Positions 34,577 to 43,435 are shown, numbered from the stretch's first letter. The stretch is 64,000 bases of DNA from Streptomyces cathayae (GCF_029760955.1 NZ_CP121682.1:6583501-6647500), one strand, 5' to 3'. Translations and numbers: made by a program. Notes: generated by a model from the letters alone, not told the origin.

Positions 34577-34874
34577 GTGAGTTCTCCTGGTTCGCGGGGA
34601 CAGTCACCATGAGTACTTCCAGGATCACAGAATGTATCTATACGACAAAAGGTGCAACTGGGTTAATCGGCGTATGTTTCGCCCGGTCGGCGGACCGTTG
34701 CGGACCGTTTCCGACCCGGCGGACACGGGCTGGCGCATCCGGCTGGGTGCCCCGTGATCTTTACCTCCGACACGTCGGCTCATGTGCCGCGCGAGCCAGT
34801 ACCCTGGCGATTCACCCGTACGGCTCTGCACCGCTCGCAGACGTACACCCTGTCCCCGATGTGCGGAGTGATCC
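34577..34874. other. Divergent intergenic region, AT-rich for this genome
   Basis: A 298-base gap between the small membrane protein (minus) and the ankyrin protein (plus). The stretch 34625-34680 (acagaatgtatctatacgac and following) is unusually AT-rich and probably holds the promoters. No clear operator dyad was found. Confidence 0.4.
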
Positions 34875-35291
34875 GTGGTGAGAGGCGGCCCGGCCGACAT
34901 GACTGAAGCCCCTGACCCCGAGGTCGTGGAGCTGGCGACCAGGATCTTCGATCTGGCCCGGCGCGGCCGGACCGAGGAGCTCGTGGCCTACGTCGACGCG
35001 GGTGTGCCTGCCGACCTCACCAATGACCGGGGCGACTCGCTCGTGATGCTCGCCGCCTACCACGGTCATGCCGCGACGGTCCGCGCGCTGCTGGAGCGCG
35101 GCGCCGACGCCGACCGGATCAACGACCGGGGGCAGACCCCGCTCGCCGGAGCCGCCTTCAAGGGTGAGACCGAGGTGGTCAAGGCCCTGCTGCACGGTGG
35201 TGCCGACCCTGCCGCAGGCGCTCCCTCGGCCGTCGACACGGCCCGGATGTTCGACCGCGCGGAACTGCTCGAACTGTTCGGTGAACACTGA
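34875..35291 (+). CDS. Ankyrin-repeat protein
   Basis: A 138-residue protein with about three ankyrin repeats: GDSLVMLAAYHGHAATVRALLERGADADRINDRGQTPLAGAAFKGETEVVKALLHGGADP. It has no signal or membrane segment. The GTG at 34875 follows GGAG by 6 bases; the ATG at 34899 would shorten it by 8 residues. Ankyrin repeats bind proteins; no partner is obvious from the neighbours. Confidence 0.85.
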   Translation: MVRGGPADMTEAPDPEVVELATRIFDLARRGRTEELVAYVDAGVPADLTNDRGDSLVMLAAYHGHAATVRALLERGADADRINDRGQTPLAGAAFKGETEVVKALLHGGADPAAGAPSAVDTARMFDRAELLELFGEH

Positions 35292-35326
35292 ACCGCGCAG
35301 AGGGCCGGAGCCGGACCGGGCGCTGA

Positions 35327-35370
35327 ACCGGACGGTGCGCTGAGCGCTACCGGACGGTGTGCTGAGCGCT
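35327..35370 (+). repeat. Tandem 22-bp direct repeat
   Basis: Positions 35327-35348 and 35349-35370 are copies of a 22-mer (beginning accggacggtg and ending gctgagcgct) that differ at one base. They lie just after the ankyrin gene. Confidence 0.9.
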
Positions 35371-35388
35371 CCGGCCGGCGAGGACACG

Positions 35389-35457
35389 GGAACCGCGTAA
35401 CCGCAGAACCGCGGGCCCGCAGAAACCGCAGAAACCGCGGAAACCACGGGAAACGGA
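35389..35457 (+). repeat. Degenerate short repeat tract
   Basis: Seven or so imperfect copies of an 8-10-base unit near gaaaccgcag run through non-coding sequence. The copies vary between aaccgcgt, aaccgcag and aaaccgcgg, which suggests slippage followed by drift. Confidence 0.8.
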
Positions 35458-35614
35458 GTAGGCGGTGCGAGGCCGCCGGAATTCGGTCGCGGCAGATGTG
35501 ACCGCCGGGTCATCATGACGACGTGATTCACGGACGTGATGGCTGGGCAGGTGTTGCCGCACCGCGCGGGCCGTGACGCGGCCCGCTCGGGCCACCGACG
35601 AGAGGCAGAGGAAG

Positions 35615-35674
35615 ATGGTCTACAGCAAGCAGGAAACGGCGGGCGCCCCGACGTGTTGGCACGCGGCCAGGTAA
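35615..35674 (+). CDS. Candidate 19-residue peptide
   Basis: MVYSKQETAGAPTCWHAAR is encoded by ATG..TAA, with AGAGGCAGAGGAAG directly before the ATG. It lies 45 bases upstream of the HEAT-like gene start on the same strand. It could be a leader peptide acting on that gene or a free micropeptide. The single Cys-Trp-His cluster is notable. Only the ribosome site and the position support it. Confidence 0.35.
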   Translation: MVYSKQETAGAPTCWHAAR

Positions 35675-35719
35675 TGCACGTCCCCGGTTGCGTCGACGCT
35701 TGATGTGAGGCTGTTTCCC

Positions 35720-37138
35720 ATGTTCGATCCGGTCATAGCGCCCAGCGGTACGCTGCTCGGCCTGCTTCAGCGTGGCCGCGGCGACGGCACGCTGCACGCG
35801 CTCACCGCCCCGCGCTCCGAAACGCTCGCGGCACTGAACCACTGCGTGCTGCACGATCCGCGCCACGACTGGCAGGTGGAGAACCGCTCCCTCTACTACG
35901 CCCGCCTCTATCTCGATCTGCACGGCGAACTGGACGCGATCGAGGCGCACCTCTTCGAGGCCGAGGACCTCCTCGACACCGAGGAGTCACGCACCGGGCT
36001 CGCCCTCGCGGTCCTCGGGCACCTCGCCTCCTACGGCAGGCGGGACGCGCTCGTCCTGCTGCGCAGGTACGCCGCCCAGGGCTCCAACTGGGCCTGGGCC
36101 CTGGACGAACTCGCCCTCCGGGACGACGACGAGGGCCTGCGCGCCCTCGCCGTCCCGGTGCTCGCGCGGTTCAGCACCGACGCCGAGGGCGAGGCCGAAC
36201 TGGCCGCCACCGTCCGTGACGCCTTCGAGCCGCGGCCCTGGCGCCTGTGGGCCGACGATCCACGCGAGTCCGTCGCCACACGCGTGCGCGGCGCCCAGGA
36301 GGCCGGCTGCTTCGACCGCTGGCAGCGGCAGATGCGCCCCACCGGCCCCCGTCCCGGGTGGAGCGTGCGGGCCGTCTTCGAGTGGGCCCAGCAGGGAGTC
36401 GAACGGGGCGCCGCCCTGCATGTCCCGGCCGCCCGATGCCTGAGCGCCGTGGCGGGTCCGGAGGACCGGCCCGAGATCGTCCGGGCCGCCGAGGACGGCA
36501 CCGAGGGGGCCCGCTGCACGGCCCTGCGCTATCTCGCCGACGGCAACGACCCGGACGCCCTCACCCTGATCGAGGGCGCCGTGGCCACCGGGCCGGCGCC
36601 CGTCGTGGAGACCGCCGTCGACGCGTTCGAACGCATGCGCAGTCTCGCCGCCGTCGACCGCGCGCGCCGCTGGGCCCACCGGCCCGATGCCCTGGGCGCC
36701 GCCGCCGGCCGTGTCCTCGCCCTCCGGGGCGGCGCACAGGACCGGGACCTGGTCCTCGCCGCGCTGCGCGAGGCGGTACGGGGCGAGGGCCCCGACGCGA
36801 CGGCCCTGTGGACCCTCGTCGACGGCGCCGGACGCCTGGGCATCGCCTGTGCCGCTCCCGTGCTCCGCCACATCTACCGGGAGACCGCCTCCTCCCATTT
36901 GCGCGGCCGGGCCGCCCGCGCACTCGCGGCCACCGATCCCTCCTTCGGCAGCGGCTTCGCCGTCGAGTGCCTCTGGGACTGCGAGGAGTCCACTCGCGAG
37001 ATCGCCGCGCGGCACGCCGAGACCGGCGACGCCCGGGTCTTCGAGCGCCTGCGACGGCTCGCCGTCGACCCGGCCGAGGAGGCGGAGGTGCAGACCGCCG
37101 TACGCAGCCGGATCGGGCCCGGGGAGACCGTCGTGTGA
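35720..37138 (+). CDS. HEAT-like repeat protein
   Basis: A 472-residue soluble helical protein. Repeating helix pairs such as DDDEGLRALAVPVLARFSTDAEGEAEL, TEGARCTALRYLADGNDPDALTLIEGAVAT and SHLRGRAARALAATDPSFGSGFAVECL are HEAT-like. The ATG at 35720 follows GTGAGG by 9 bases; an in-frame GTG at 35705 is an alternative. Such proteins are scaffolds, and no enzyme motif is seen. It is a stand-alone gene. Confidence 0.7.
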   Translation: MFDPVIAPSGTLLGLLQRGRGDGTLHALTAPRSETLAALNHCVLHDPRHDWQVENRSLYYARLYLDLHGELDAIEAHLFEAEDLLDTEESRTGLALAVLGHLASYGRRDALVLLRRYAAQGSNWAWALDELALRDDDEGLRALAVPVLARFSTDAEGEAELAATVRDAFEPRPWRLWADDPRESVATRVRGAQEAGCFDRWQRQMRPTGPRPGWSVRAVFEWAQQGVERGAALHVPAARCLSAVAGPEDRPEIVRAAEDGTEGARCTALRYLADGNDPDALTLIEGAVATGPAPVVETAVDAFERMRSLAAVDRARRWAHRPDALGAAAGRVLALRGGAQDRDLVLAALREAVRGEGPDATALWTLVDGAGRLGIACAAPVLRHIYRETASSHLRGRAARALAATDPSFGSGFAVECLWDCEESTREIAARHAETGDARVFERLRRLAVDPAEEAEVQTAVRSRIGPGETVV

Positions 37139-37266
37139 CCCGCCCGGGGCGCGCGGTGTGAACGCCGGACGACCCGCGGGACAGGAGCGCATGGCCGGCG
37201 TTCGACCCCTGTGGGTGTGCGACGCAACGCTCATGGGACGTTCCCCGGCCGGAAAGATCCACGTTG

Positions 37267-37278
37267 ACGTGGCCACGT
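37267..37278. promoter_or_regulatory. Palindrome upstream of the GT4 operon
   Basis: ACGTGGCCACGT is a perfect 12-base palindrome 23 bases before the first GT4 start. TTGACG overlaps its left edge. It may be an operator; no -10 could be placed. Confidence 0.3.
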
Positions 37279-37300
37279 TCGGCGCGGCGAGAACACCCGT

Positions 37301-38434
37301 ATGCGAGTCGTCATCGTGACCGAATCCTTTCCCCCTGACGTGAACGGCGTGGCTCACTGCGCGCTCCAGACCGCACGGCACCTCGTGGACCGCGGTCACA
37401 GCCCTGTTGTCGTCGCCCCCGCCGTCCCCACTGCCGCGGGCGACGAACCCGACGACCGGGCCCCGTGCCCCGTCGTCCGGATCCCCTCCCTCCCGCTCCC
37501 GGGCTACCCCCAGGTGCGCGTCGCACTCCCCAGCCGGCGTGTCACCACGGCGATCACCGAGCACCGGGCCGATCTCGTCCATCTGGCCAGCCCCTTCGTG
37601 CTCGGTGCGCGCGGCATGGCGGCGGCCTCGCGTCTCGGCCTGCCGGCCGTGGCCGTCTACCAGACCGACCTCGCCGGGTACGCCCGCACGTACATGGGCG
37701 CGGGCGAGGCCGCGGCCTGGCGCCGGATCCGGTCCGTGCACTCGGCCGCCGACCTCACCCTCGCCCCGTCCGGCGCCGCGCGGAGCGACCTTCAGGAGCA
37801 CGGGATCCCCAGGGTCGAACTGTGGCCGCGCGGCGTGGACACCGTCCGTTTCCGGCCCGAACTGCGCAACGAGGCACTGCGCCGGGAACTCGCCCCGAAC
37901 GGCGAGCTGATCGTCGGCTACGTCGGCCGGCTCGCCCCCGAGAAGCAGGTCGAGCTGCTGGCCGGGACGAGCACCCTGCCGGGAGTGCGGGTCGTCGTCG
38001 TGGGCGACGGCCCCAGCCGGGCGGGTCTGGAGCAGGCCATGCCCGGCGCGGTCTTCCTGGGACGGCGCACCGGTGACGAGCTCGCGAGGATCTTCGCCTC
38101 GCTGGACGTCTTCGCCCACACGGGACCGTTCGAGACCTTCTGCCAGACCGTGCAGGAGGCCATGGCGAGCGGCGTGCCCGTGGTCGCGCCCGCCGTGGGC
38201 GGCCCGCTGGACCTGGTCGCGCACGGGCGCACCGGGTTCCTGGTGCCGCCGTGCGACGCGGCCGCGGTACGGGACGCGGTGTGGTCCCTGGCCGCCGACC
38301 CCCGGCTGCGGGCCGCCTACGGGGCAGCGGGGCGCGCGACGGTCGAGGGCCGTACCTGGGCTGCCGTCGGGGACCGGCTGATCGGCTACTACACGGATGT
38401 GCTCGCCGGACGCAGAACGGCGGTGGCGGCGTGA
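37301..38434 (+). CDS. GT4 glycosyltransferase, MgtA/PimB-like
   Basis: A 377-residue GT-B enzyme. The N-terminal domain begins MRVVIVTESFPPDVNGVAHCALQTARHLVDRGH. The C-terminal donor domain has VGYVGRLAPEKQVELLAG, VVVVGDGPSRAGLE and the E-x7-E motif in GPFETFCQTVQEAMASGVPVVAPAVGGPLDLV. This is closest by eye to GDP-mannose-dependent alpha-mannosyltransferases acting on lipid acceptors (MgtA, PimB). It overlaps the next GT gene by 4 bases, so both probably act on one glycolipid or phospholipid glycan. The exact sugar is inferred. Confidence 0.88.
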   Translation: MRVVIVTESFPPDVNGVAHCALQTARHLVDRGHSPVVVAPAVPTAAGDEPDDRAPCPVVRIPSLPLPGYPQVRVALPSRRVTTAITEHRADLVHLASPFVLGARGMAAASRLGLPAVAVYQTDLAGYARTYMGAGEAAAWRRIRSVHSAADLTLAPSGAARSDLQEHGIPRVELWPRGVDTVRFRPELRNEALRRELAPNGELIVGYVGRLAPEKQVELLAGTSTLPGVRVVVVGDGPSRAGLEQAMPGAVFLGRRTGDELARIFASLDVFAHTGPFETFCQTVQEAMASGVPVVAPAVGGPLDLVAHGRTGFLVPPCDAAAVRDAVWSLAADPRLRAAYGAAGRATVEGRTWAAVGDRLIGYYTDVLAGRRTAVAA

Positions 38435-39717
38435 ACGGGCCGATGACGACGGGAAACCCGTCGGCCGGCGTGCCGGGTGCCGACGGCACGCAGGGCGTCG
38501 GGTGCCCGCAGGACGTCGACGGCCCGCTGCGGATCGTGCGGCTCGCGAACTTCGTCGCACCGGCCTCCGGCGGGCTGCGCACCGCGTTGCGGGAACTCGG
38601 CAGGGGCTACCGGGCGGCGGGGCACGAGCCCGTGCTCATCGTTCCCGGGGAGCGGGAGAGCGACCGGGAGACCGGGCAGGGGCGGGTGATCACCCTGCCG
38701 GGCCCGCTCCTGCCCGGCACCGGCGGCTACCGCGTCCTCACCGACAAGCGGCGGATCGCCGCCCTGCTGGAGGAACTCGCTCCCGACCGGCTCGAGGTGT
38801 CCGACCGTACGACCCTGCGCTGGACCGGCAGATGGGCGCGGCGGGCCCGGGTCCCCGCGGTCATGGTCTCCCACGAGACCGCCGACGGCGTGCTGCGCAC
38901 CTGGGGGCTGCCGGAGGGGGCCGCGCGGCGTACCGCCGACGCCCTCAACGCCCGCACCGCCCACACCTACGCGCGGGTCGTGTGCACCACAGAGTTCGCC
39001 GAGCGGGAGTTCGCCAGGATCGGTGCCCGCAACGTCGTACGGGCACCGCTCGGCGTCGACCTGACGCAGAGGCATCCCTCGCTGCACGACCCCGCGCTGC
39101 GGGCCCGTCACGCGCGCGGGACGGAAACACTGCTGGTGACGTGTACCCGGCTGTCCGTGGAGAAGCGGCCCGGGACGGCGCTGGACGCGCTGGAGGCGCT
39201 GCTGCGGCGCGGGCGGCGGGCGGTACTGGTGGTGGCGGGGGACGGACCGCTGCGGCCGCGGCTCGAACAGCGCGCCCGGGAACGCGGACTGCCGGTCGTC
39301 TTCCTGGGCCACGTCCTCGACCGGATGCTCCTCGGGGTGCTCCAGGCATCCGCGGACGTGTGCCTGGCGCCGGGACCCGCGGAGACCTTCGGGCTCGCCG
39401 CGCTGGAGGCGATGGCGTGCGGCACCCCCGTGGTGGCGAGCACCTCGTCCGCGCTGCCGGAGGTGATCGGCTCCGCCGGGGCGGTCGCGGGGGACCGGGG
39501 GGAGTCGTTCGCGGACGCCGTCGAACTCCTGCTGGGACGGCCGGAGACGGAACGGCGCGCGGCCGCACGCGCGCGTGCGGAGTGCTTCGGGTGGGAAGCG
39601 GCCGTGACGGCGTTCCTCGACGCCCACGAGGCCCCGCGGACGGCCGCGCGGGAGGGCGAGCGGGAGGACACGGTGCCGGTCCGGCCCGTGCCCGCGGTAC
39701 CGGGGGGCCCGAGATGA
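38431..39717 (+). CDS. GT4 glycosyltransferase (second)
   Basis: A 428-residue GT-B protein. Its N-terminal Gly/Asp-rich extension (about 1-30) is followed by LRIVRLANFVAPASGGLRTALRELGRGYRAAGHEPVLIVPG. The donor domain shows TCTRLSVEKRPGTALDALEAL, VVAGDGPLRPRLEQRA and E-x7-E in GPAETFGLAALEAMACGTPVVAS. The GTG start lies inside the stop of the first GT gene. The C-terminal 30 residues are low complexity. It belongs to the same operon; donor and acceptor are unknown. Confidence 0.87.
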   Translation: MNGPMTTGNPSAGVPGADGTQGVGCPQDVDGPLRIVRLANFVAPASGGLRTALRELGRGYRAAGHEPVLIVPGERESDRETGQGRVITLPGPLLPGTGGYRVLTDKRRIAALLEELAPDRLEVSDRTTLRWTGRWARRARVPAVMVSHETADGVLRTWGLPEGAARRTADALNARTAHTYARVVCTTEFAEREFARIGARNVVRAPLGVDLTQRHPSLHDPALRARHARGTETLLVTCTRLSVEKRPGTALDALEALLRRGRRAVLVVAGDGPLRPRLEQRARERGLPVVFLGHVLDRMLLGVLQASADVCLAPGPAETFGLAALEAMACGTPVVASTSSALPEVIGSAGAVAGDRGESFADAVELLLGRPETERRAAARARAECFGWEAAVTAFLDAHEAPRTAAREGEREDTVPVRPVPAVPGGPR

Positions 39718-40577
39718 GACCCGTGCGGTTCGTGGCCCTCGGCGACTCGCTGACCGAGGGCATCGGGGACCGCACCGGTGACGGATGGCGGGGCTGGGCC
39801 GCGCTGCTCGCCGGGTCGCTGGGCGAGCAGCCCGTACGGTTCACCAACCTGGCGAGGAGCGGGGCGCAGACGCACGACGTGCTCGAAGACCAACTCCCCG
39901 GGGCACTGGCCCTGCGGCCCGACCTCGTGTCGGTCGTCGTCGGGGTCAACGACACCCTGCGCCAGGGCTTCGACATCCACGCCGTGGCCGGACGGCTGGA
40001 CCAGGTGTACGCGGCCTGCGCGGCCCGGGGCGCCGTGCTGCTCACCGCGTGCCTGCCCGACCCCGGCGGCACCATGGGCCTGCCCGGAGCGCTGGCCAGG
40101 CCGCTCGCCCGCCGGCAGCGCGCGGTCAACACCGTCGTCCACGCGCTGTCCGACCGGTACGGCGCGGTGCACCTGCACGCGAGCGACGGTGACTGGGTCG
40201 CCGACCGTACGATGTGGAGCGCGGACCGGATGCACCCGGGCGAGCGGGGACACCGCCAACTGGCCGTGAGGTTCCACGCGCTGCTGGCGGAACGCGGTCT
40301 CGCCCCCGGACCCGCGCCCTCGCCCGAGCCGGAGTCCGCGGCACCCACCCTGACGGCGAGCCTGTGGTGGCTGGCCACCGCCGGCACCGGATGGGTGGCG
40401 CGCCGGTGCACCGACCTGCTGCCCCAGCTCCTCGCGCTCGCCGCCGACGACCTGCGGCACCGCGCGCGGGGGACGAGCGTCCGGCTCGACCTGCGGACCT
40501 CCGCCGCGGTGTCGGCGGCACTGGCCGCGCTGACGGCGGGGGAGTCCCCGCGGCTCCGGGGCGGCACACGGCAGTGA
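39714..40577 (+). CDS. SGNH/GDSL hydrolase
   Basis: A 287-residue esterase-like protein. Block I has the nucleophile in VRFVALGDSLTEGIGDR. The Gly block is in FTNLARSGAQTHDVL, block III is VVVGVNDTLRQGFD, and block V has Asp-x-x-His in SADRMHPGERGHRQLA. The C-terminal 80 residues hold a weakly hydrophobic stretch. No signal peptide is seen. It overlaps the second GT gene by 4 bases. A cytoplasmic deacylase acting on the glycolipid made by the two GTs is a fair guess. Confidence 0.87.
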   Translation: MRPVRFVALGDSLTEGIGDRTGDGWRGWAALLAGSLGEQPVRFTNLARSGAQTHDVLEDQLPGALALRPDLVSVVVGVNDTLRQGFDIHAVAGRLDQVYAACAARGAVLLTACLPDPGGTMGLPGALARPLARRQRAVNTVVHALSDRYGAVHLHASDGDWVADRTMWSADRMHPGERGHRQLAVRFHALLAERGLAPGPAPSPEPESAAPTLTASLWWLATAGTGWVARRCTDLLPQLLALAADDLRHRARGTSVRLDLRTSAAVSAALAALTAGESPRLRGGTRQ

Positions 40578-40597
40578 GGGGCGCCGTACGGCGCCCC
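40578..40597 (+). terminator. Palindromic terminator of the GT4 operon
   Basis: GGGGCGCCGTACGGCGCCCC is a perfect 20-base palindrome beginning right after the SGNH stop codon. Confidence 0.75.
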
Positions 40598-40777
40598 GGA
40601 GCCCCTCCGGTGCGGTTCCGGCCGTGGCGCGGCCCGATGCGTACCGCGTCCGGAGCGAACCGGTGGTCAGCGGGCCCCGGCGGTCCCCGTGGGTCCGAAC
40701 CGGTGTGACAACCGTGACACCGGGGCACATCTGCGTCGTTTGGGTTGTTGTCAGACCGAGGACCTAGTCTGTGCACC

Positions 40778-42304
40778 GTGACTTCACCTGCATCGACGGA
40801 CAGTGCTCCGCCCCAGCTCAGCGCGGGCCCGCGGCCCGCGCCGGGCCCGGCGGCCGACGAGGGGCTGGCCCGGCGGCTGCGCGCCCTCGCCTGCACCGCG
40901 CCGCTGCACGACCTGGACGCCCGCAAGGTCAATCTGGCCGGAGAGTACTCGGTGTACGGCATGGCGGAGATCGCCCTGGCGGCCATCGACCTGGTCACGC
41001 TGAACATGGACTTCGACACCGGTGCCGACCATGACCATATAGTCGCCCGGCTCGTCCCGCGCATCGCCGCCCAGGCACCCCGCCGGCCGGTCGCCGAGCA
41101 CGAGCGGGTGGCCCGCTGGGTCCTGGAGAACCTGATCAACGTCGGCAGCGTCGATCGCGGCTTCCGCGCGGTGTACGGAGTGTTCGGCGCGGACGGCAGC
41201 TATGTCCGCCGCGACTACGACTTCAAACTGATCGAGGAGGTCCCCGGCCCCGGCGGCACCGTCTACCTGCGGACCACGGACGAGGCGGTCAACGTCCTGG
41301 TCGGCGCCCTGGACACCGATGTCACCAGCGCCCAGATCGCCGCCGAGGTCAAACTCGAGGTGCTGATCAGCCGGGGCAGGCTCGCCGACGCCCAGCTCGC
41401 CGCCGAGCAGGCCCGCTACCGGACCGTGCAGTACTCCGAATCGCTGCGCCGCGCCCTGGACGCCACCCGGCGCAACGTACGCGCGGTGGACTGGCTGAGC
41501 GCTGTTCCCGACATGATCGCCGAGGCCCTGGACCACGTCGCGGACCGGTACCGCCACGAGAACGCGATCCTCACCAACATCCGCAAGGCCCGTGACGAAT
41601 CGGAGGACCCCGAGCACAAACGCAGGGCCGCCGAGCTGGTGGACATCGTCAAGGACTGCATCCGTCGGCACACCCAGCTGCAGTCCCGGCTGCTGGAGGC
41701 CGGCCCGCTGTTCCGGGCCGAACAGGACCGGCAGGCCTTCGCCACGCCGGCCTCGGCCTCGGGCACCGACCTCTACGGACACCTCCTCTCCCCCCTGCTC
41801 CCGCTGCCCCTGGAGCAGGCGGTCCGGGTCACCGACGCCTTCTTCACCCGCGGCACCGGGCTGCGTACACCGGTGTCCGTCCGGGTCGCCGATCTCGTCG
41901 ACATCCTGCTGACCCCGGCGGTGGAGCGGGAGCACCTGGGCGCCGAGATGCCGGAACCCGACCTGATCGCCACACCCGACGACAGCCGCTTCACCGAGAA
42001 GCAGCTGGCGGCCGCGACCACCCTGCTGGAACTGCCGGCCGACGCGCCCCGACGGCTGTCCGGACTGCTCGCCGAGGCTCGCGGCCAGGACCCCGAACTT
42101 CCGTACCTGGTGGCCCTGCTGGCGGTCCACGCGGCCAGCCCGCCGGTCGGCACCGCCTACCGTCAGGGCGAGCGGCGCCTGCTCTTCGCGGTGGACGACG
42201 GTGTGGAACTGGACGACCCCGAGTTCGGCGGCGCCGATCTCATCGTCGGTACGGCCCTGCTGGACGCGGCGGGAATGGCGGCGGACCGGACGGAGGCGGC
42301 CTGA
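40778..42304 (+). CDS. Kleisin-like (JetA/MksF/MukF-type) subunit of an SMC-like complex
   Basis: A 508-residue soluble protein without membrane segments. The N-terminal part (about 60-170) looks like winged helix and helices (ARWVLENLINVGSVDRGFRAVYGVFGADGSYVRRDYDFKLIEE). The block LRTTDEAVNVLVGALDTDVTSAQIAAEVKLEVLISRGRLADAQLAAEQARYRTVQYSESL resembles JetA proteins of Wadjet systems in layout. Long helices and a charged C-terminal domain follow. The identification rests on this and on its place before a KITE-like and an SMC-like gene. TAGTCT lies 7 bases before the GTG with no ribosome site, suggesting a leaderless transcript. It would bridge the SMC heads. Confidence 0.7.
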   Translation: MTSPASTDSAPPQLSAGPRPAPGPAADEGLARRLRALACTAPLHDLDARKVNLAGEYSVYGMAEIALAAIDLVTLNMDFDTGADHDHIVARLVPRIAAQAPRRPVAEHERVARWVLENLINVGSVDRGFRAVYGVFGADGSYVRRDYDFKLIEEVPGPGGTVYLRTTDEAVNVLVGALDTDVTSAQIAAEVKLEVLISRGRLADAQLAAEQARYRTVQYSESLRRALDATRRNVRAVDWLSAVPDMIAEALDHVADRYRHENAILTNIRKARDESEDPEHKRRAAELVDIVKDCIRRHTQLQSRLLEAGPLFRAEQDRQAFATPASASGTDLYGHLLSPLLPLPLEQAVRVTDAFFTRGTGLRTPVSVRVADLVDILLTPAVEREHLGAEMPEPDLIATPDDSRFTEKQLAAATTLLELPADAPRRLSGLLAEARGQDPELPYLVALLAVHAASPPVGTAYRQGERRLLFAVDDGVELDDPEFGGADLIVGTALLDAAGMAADRTEAA

Positions 42305-42423
42305 TGAGCGCTCCGCCGGACCGCGGGGAGCCGGCGGTGGCCGCAGGCCCCGGGCCGGCCGCCGGTACCGTCGCCGCCCCCGTCACCGTCGTTCGCCAGC
42401 GCGAGGAGGAACCGTGTCCGTGA
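42304..42423 (+). CDS. Possible 39-residue bridging ORF
   Basis: An ATG overlapping the kleisin-like stop (TGATG) opens a 39-codon frame that ends inside the next gene, 10 bases past its GTG start. The peptide is Ala/Pro/Gly-rich and ends in a charged segment, VVRQREEEPCP. It fills an otherwise 109-base gap. It could couple translation of the two subunits, or be chance. Confidence 0.3.
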   Translation: MSAPPDRGEPAVAAGPGPAAGTVAAPVTVVRQREEEPCP

Positions 42424-43301
42424 ACGAGCATGCCGAGTGGAGCGAGGCGGAGCCCTCCACCGCACCGGCCGTTGCCACCGTCACACCCGCCGACGCCGCC
42501 GACGCGGCGCGGCTCGTCGCCTTCGGCCTCCAGCCCAAGCTGCAGCCGGCCCGCGACCAGGAGTACGCGGACCTGCTGCGCCGCTACCGTGAGGACCCGC
42601 CGTTCGCGCGCCTCGCCGACGCCGTGGCCACCGGCCTCGGCCTGATCGTGCTCGAGGTGTCCCCGCGCGCGGGGATGGCCGTGACCGCCGCCGAGGACTC
42701 GGTGTTCGCCGTCCGCATGGGCGACTACGCGCGGCGGACCTCCGCCGACGGTGGCGACCGGTTCCTGCACGGGCTCGCCCACCTCGCCGTCGCCGTCATG
42801 GCCTTCCCGCGTCCCGAGGACCTCGCCGACGACGCCTACATCGGGCGGGTGACCGTCAACGGCGTCGACGCCTTCGTACGCCAGGCCTGCCACCGTCTGG
42901 AGGAGAGGGCCGCGGAACAGGGCGAGAACACCGACCCGGCCAGCGACGCCCCGGGGCTGGAGACGGCCTGGCGGATCTGGGCGAGACGCAGCGCGACCGG
43001 CGCGACCAAGGACGCACGCCGGCTCGCGGGTTCGACCACCGGCATCGTCGCCAAGGCCGTCACCTTCCTCACCGACTCCGGATTCCTGCAGCGCACCGGC
43101 GACGACCACGGCGGCACCTACCGCACGACGGCCCGCTACCAGCTCCAGGTGCGAGAGCTGGCGGGCGGTGCGGCCATGGCCGAACTGCTGGAACTGGGCA
43201 TCGTCCCGGTCACCGACGGCACCCCGACCCTGCTGCCCGCGGACAGCGGTGAGGACCTGGAACTGGTGGCCGGCGCCGGTCTGCCGTTCCATTCCGCCTG
43301 A
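42414..43301 (+). CDS. KITE-like (JetB/MksE/MukE-type) subunit
   Basis: A 295-residue soluble protein. The N-terminal half is helical (ADAARLVAFGLQPKLQPARDQEYADLLRRYREDPPFARLADAVA). The C-terminal winged-helix part reads STTGIVAKAVTFLTDSGFLQRTGDDHGGTYRTTARYQLQVRELAGGAAMAELLELG. The 'YRxTxRYQLQVRELA' pattern is what JetB/MksE subunits show at the same place. GAGGAGGA precedes the GTG. KITE proteins bind the kleisin and DNA. It is the second gene of the complex, 134 bases before the SMC-like gene. Confidence 0.68.
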   Translation: MSVNEHAEWSEAEPSTAPAVATVTPADAADAARLVAFGLQPKLQPARDQEYADLLRRYREDPPFARLADAVATGLGLIVLEVSPRAGMAVTAAEDSVFAVRMGDYARRTSADGGDRFLHGLAHLAVAVMAFPRPEDLADDAYIGRVTVNGVDAFVRQACHRLEERAAEQGENTDPASDAPGLETAWRIWARRSATGATKDARRLAGSTTGIVAKAVTFLTDSGFLQRTGDDHGGTYRTTARYQLQVRELAGGAAMAELLELGIVPVTDGTPTLLPADSGEDLELVAGAGLPFHSA

Positions 43302-43435
43302 ACCGGCCCCCGCCGCACGTCCTCGCCTCCGTCCCCGCCCCCGCCCCCGCTCCCCTTCCCGTCCCCGCCTCCGTTCACATTCCCCATTCCTGTCTCCGAA
43401 CCACCCCGACCTGCCGAAGACTTCGAGAGTCCGCC

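Larger units (their letters stand above)
35292..35719. other. Intergenic region between ankyrin and HEAT-like genes
   Basis: This 430-base gap holds the two repeat tracts, the 19-residue candidate peptide at 35615-35674 and the start region of the HEAT-like gene. Nothing else supportable is seen. Confidence 0.5.
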
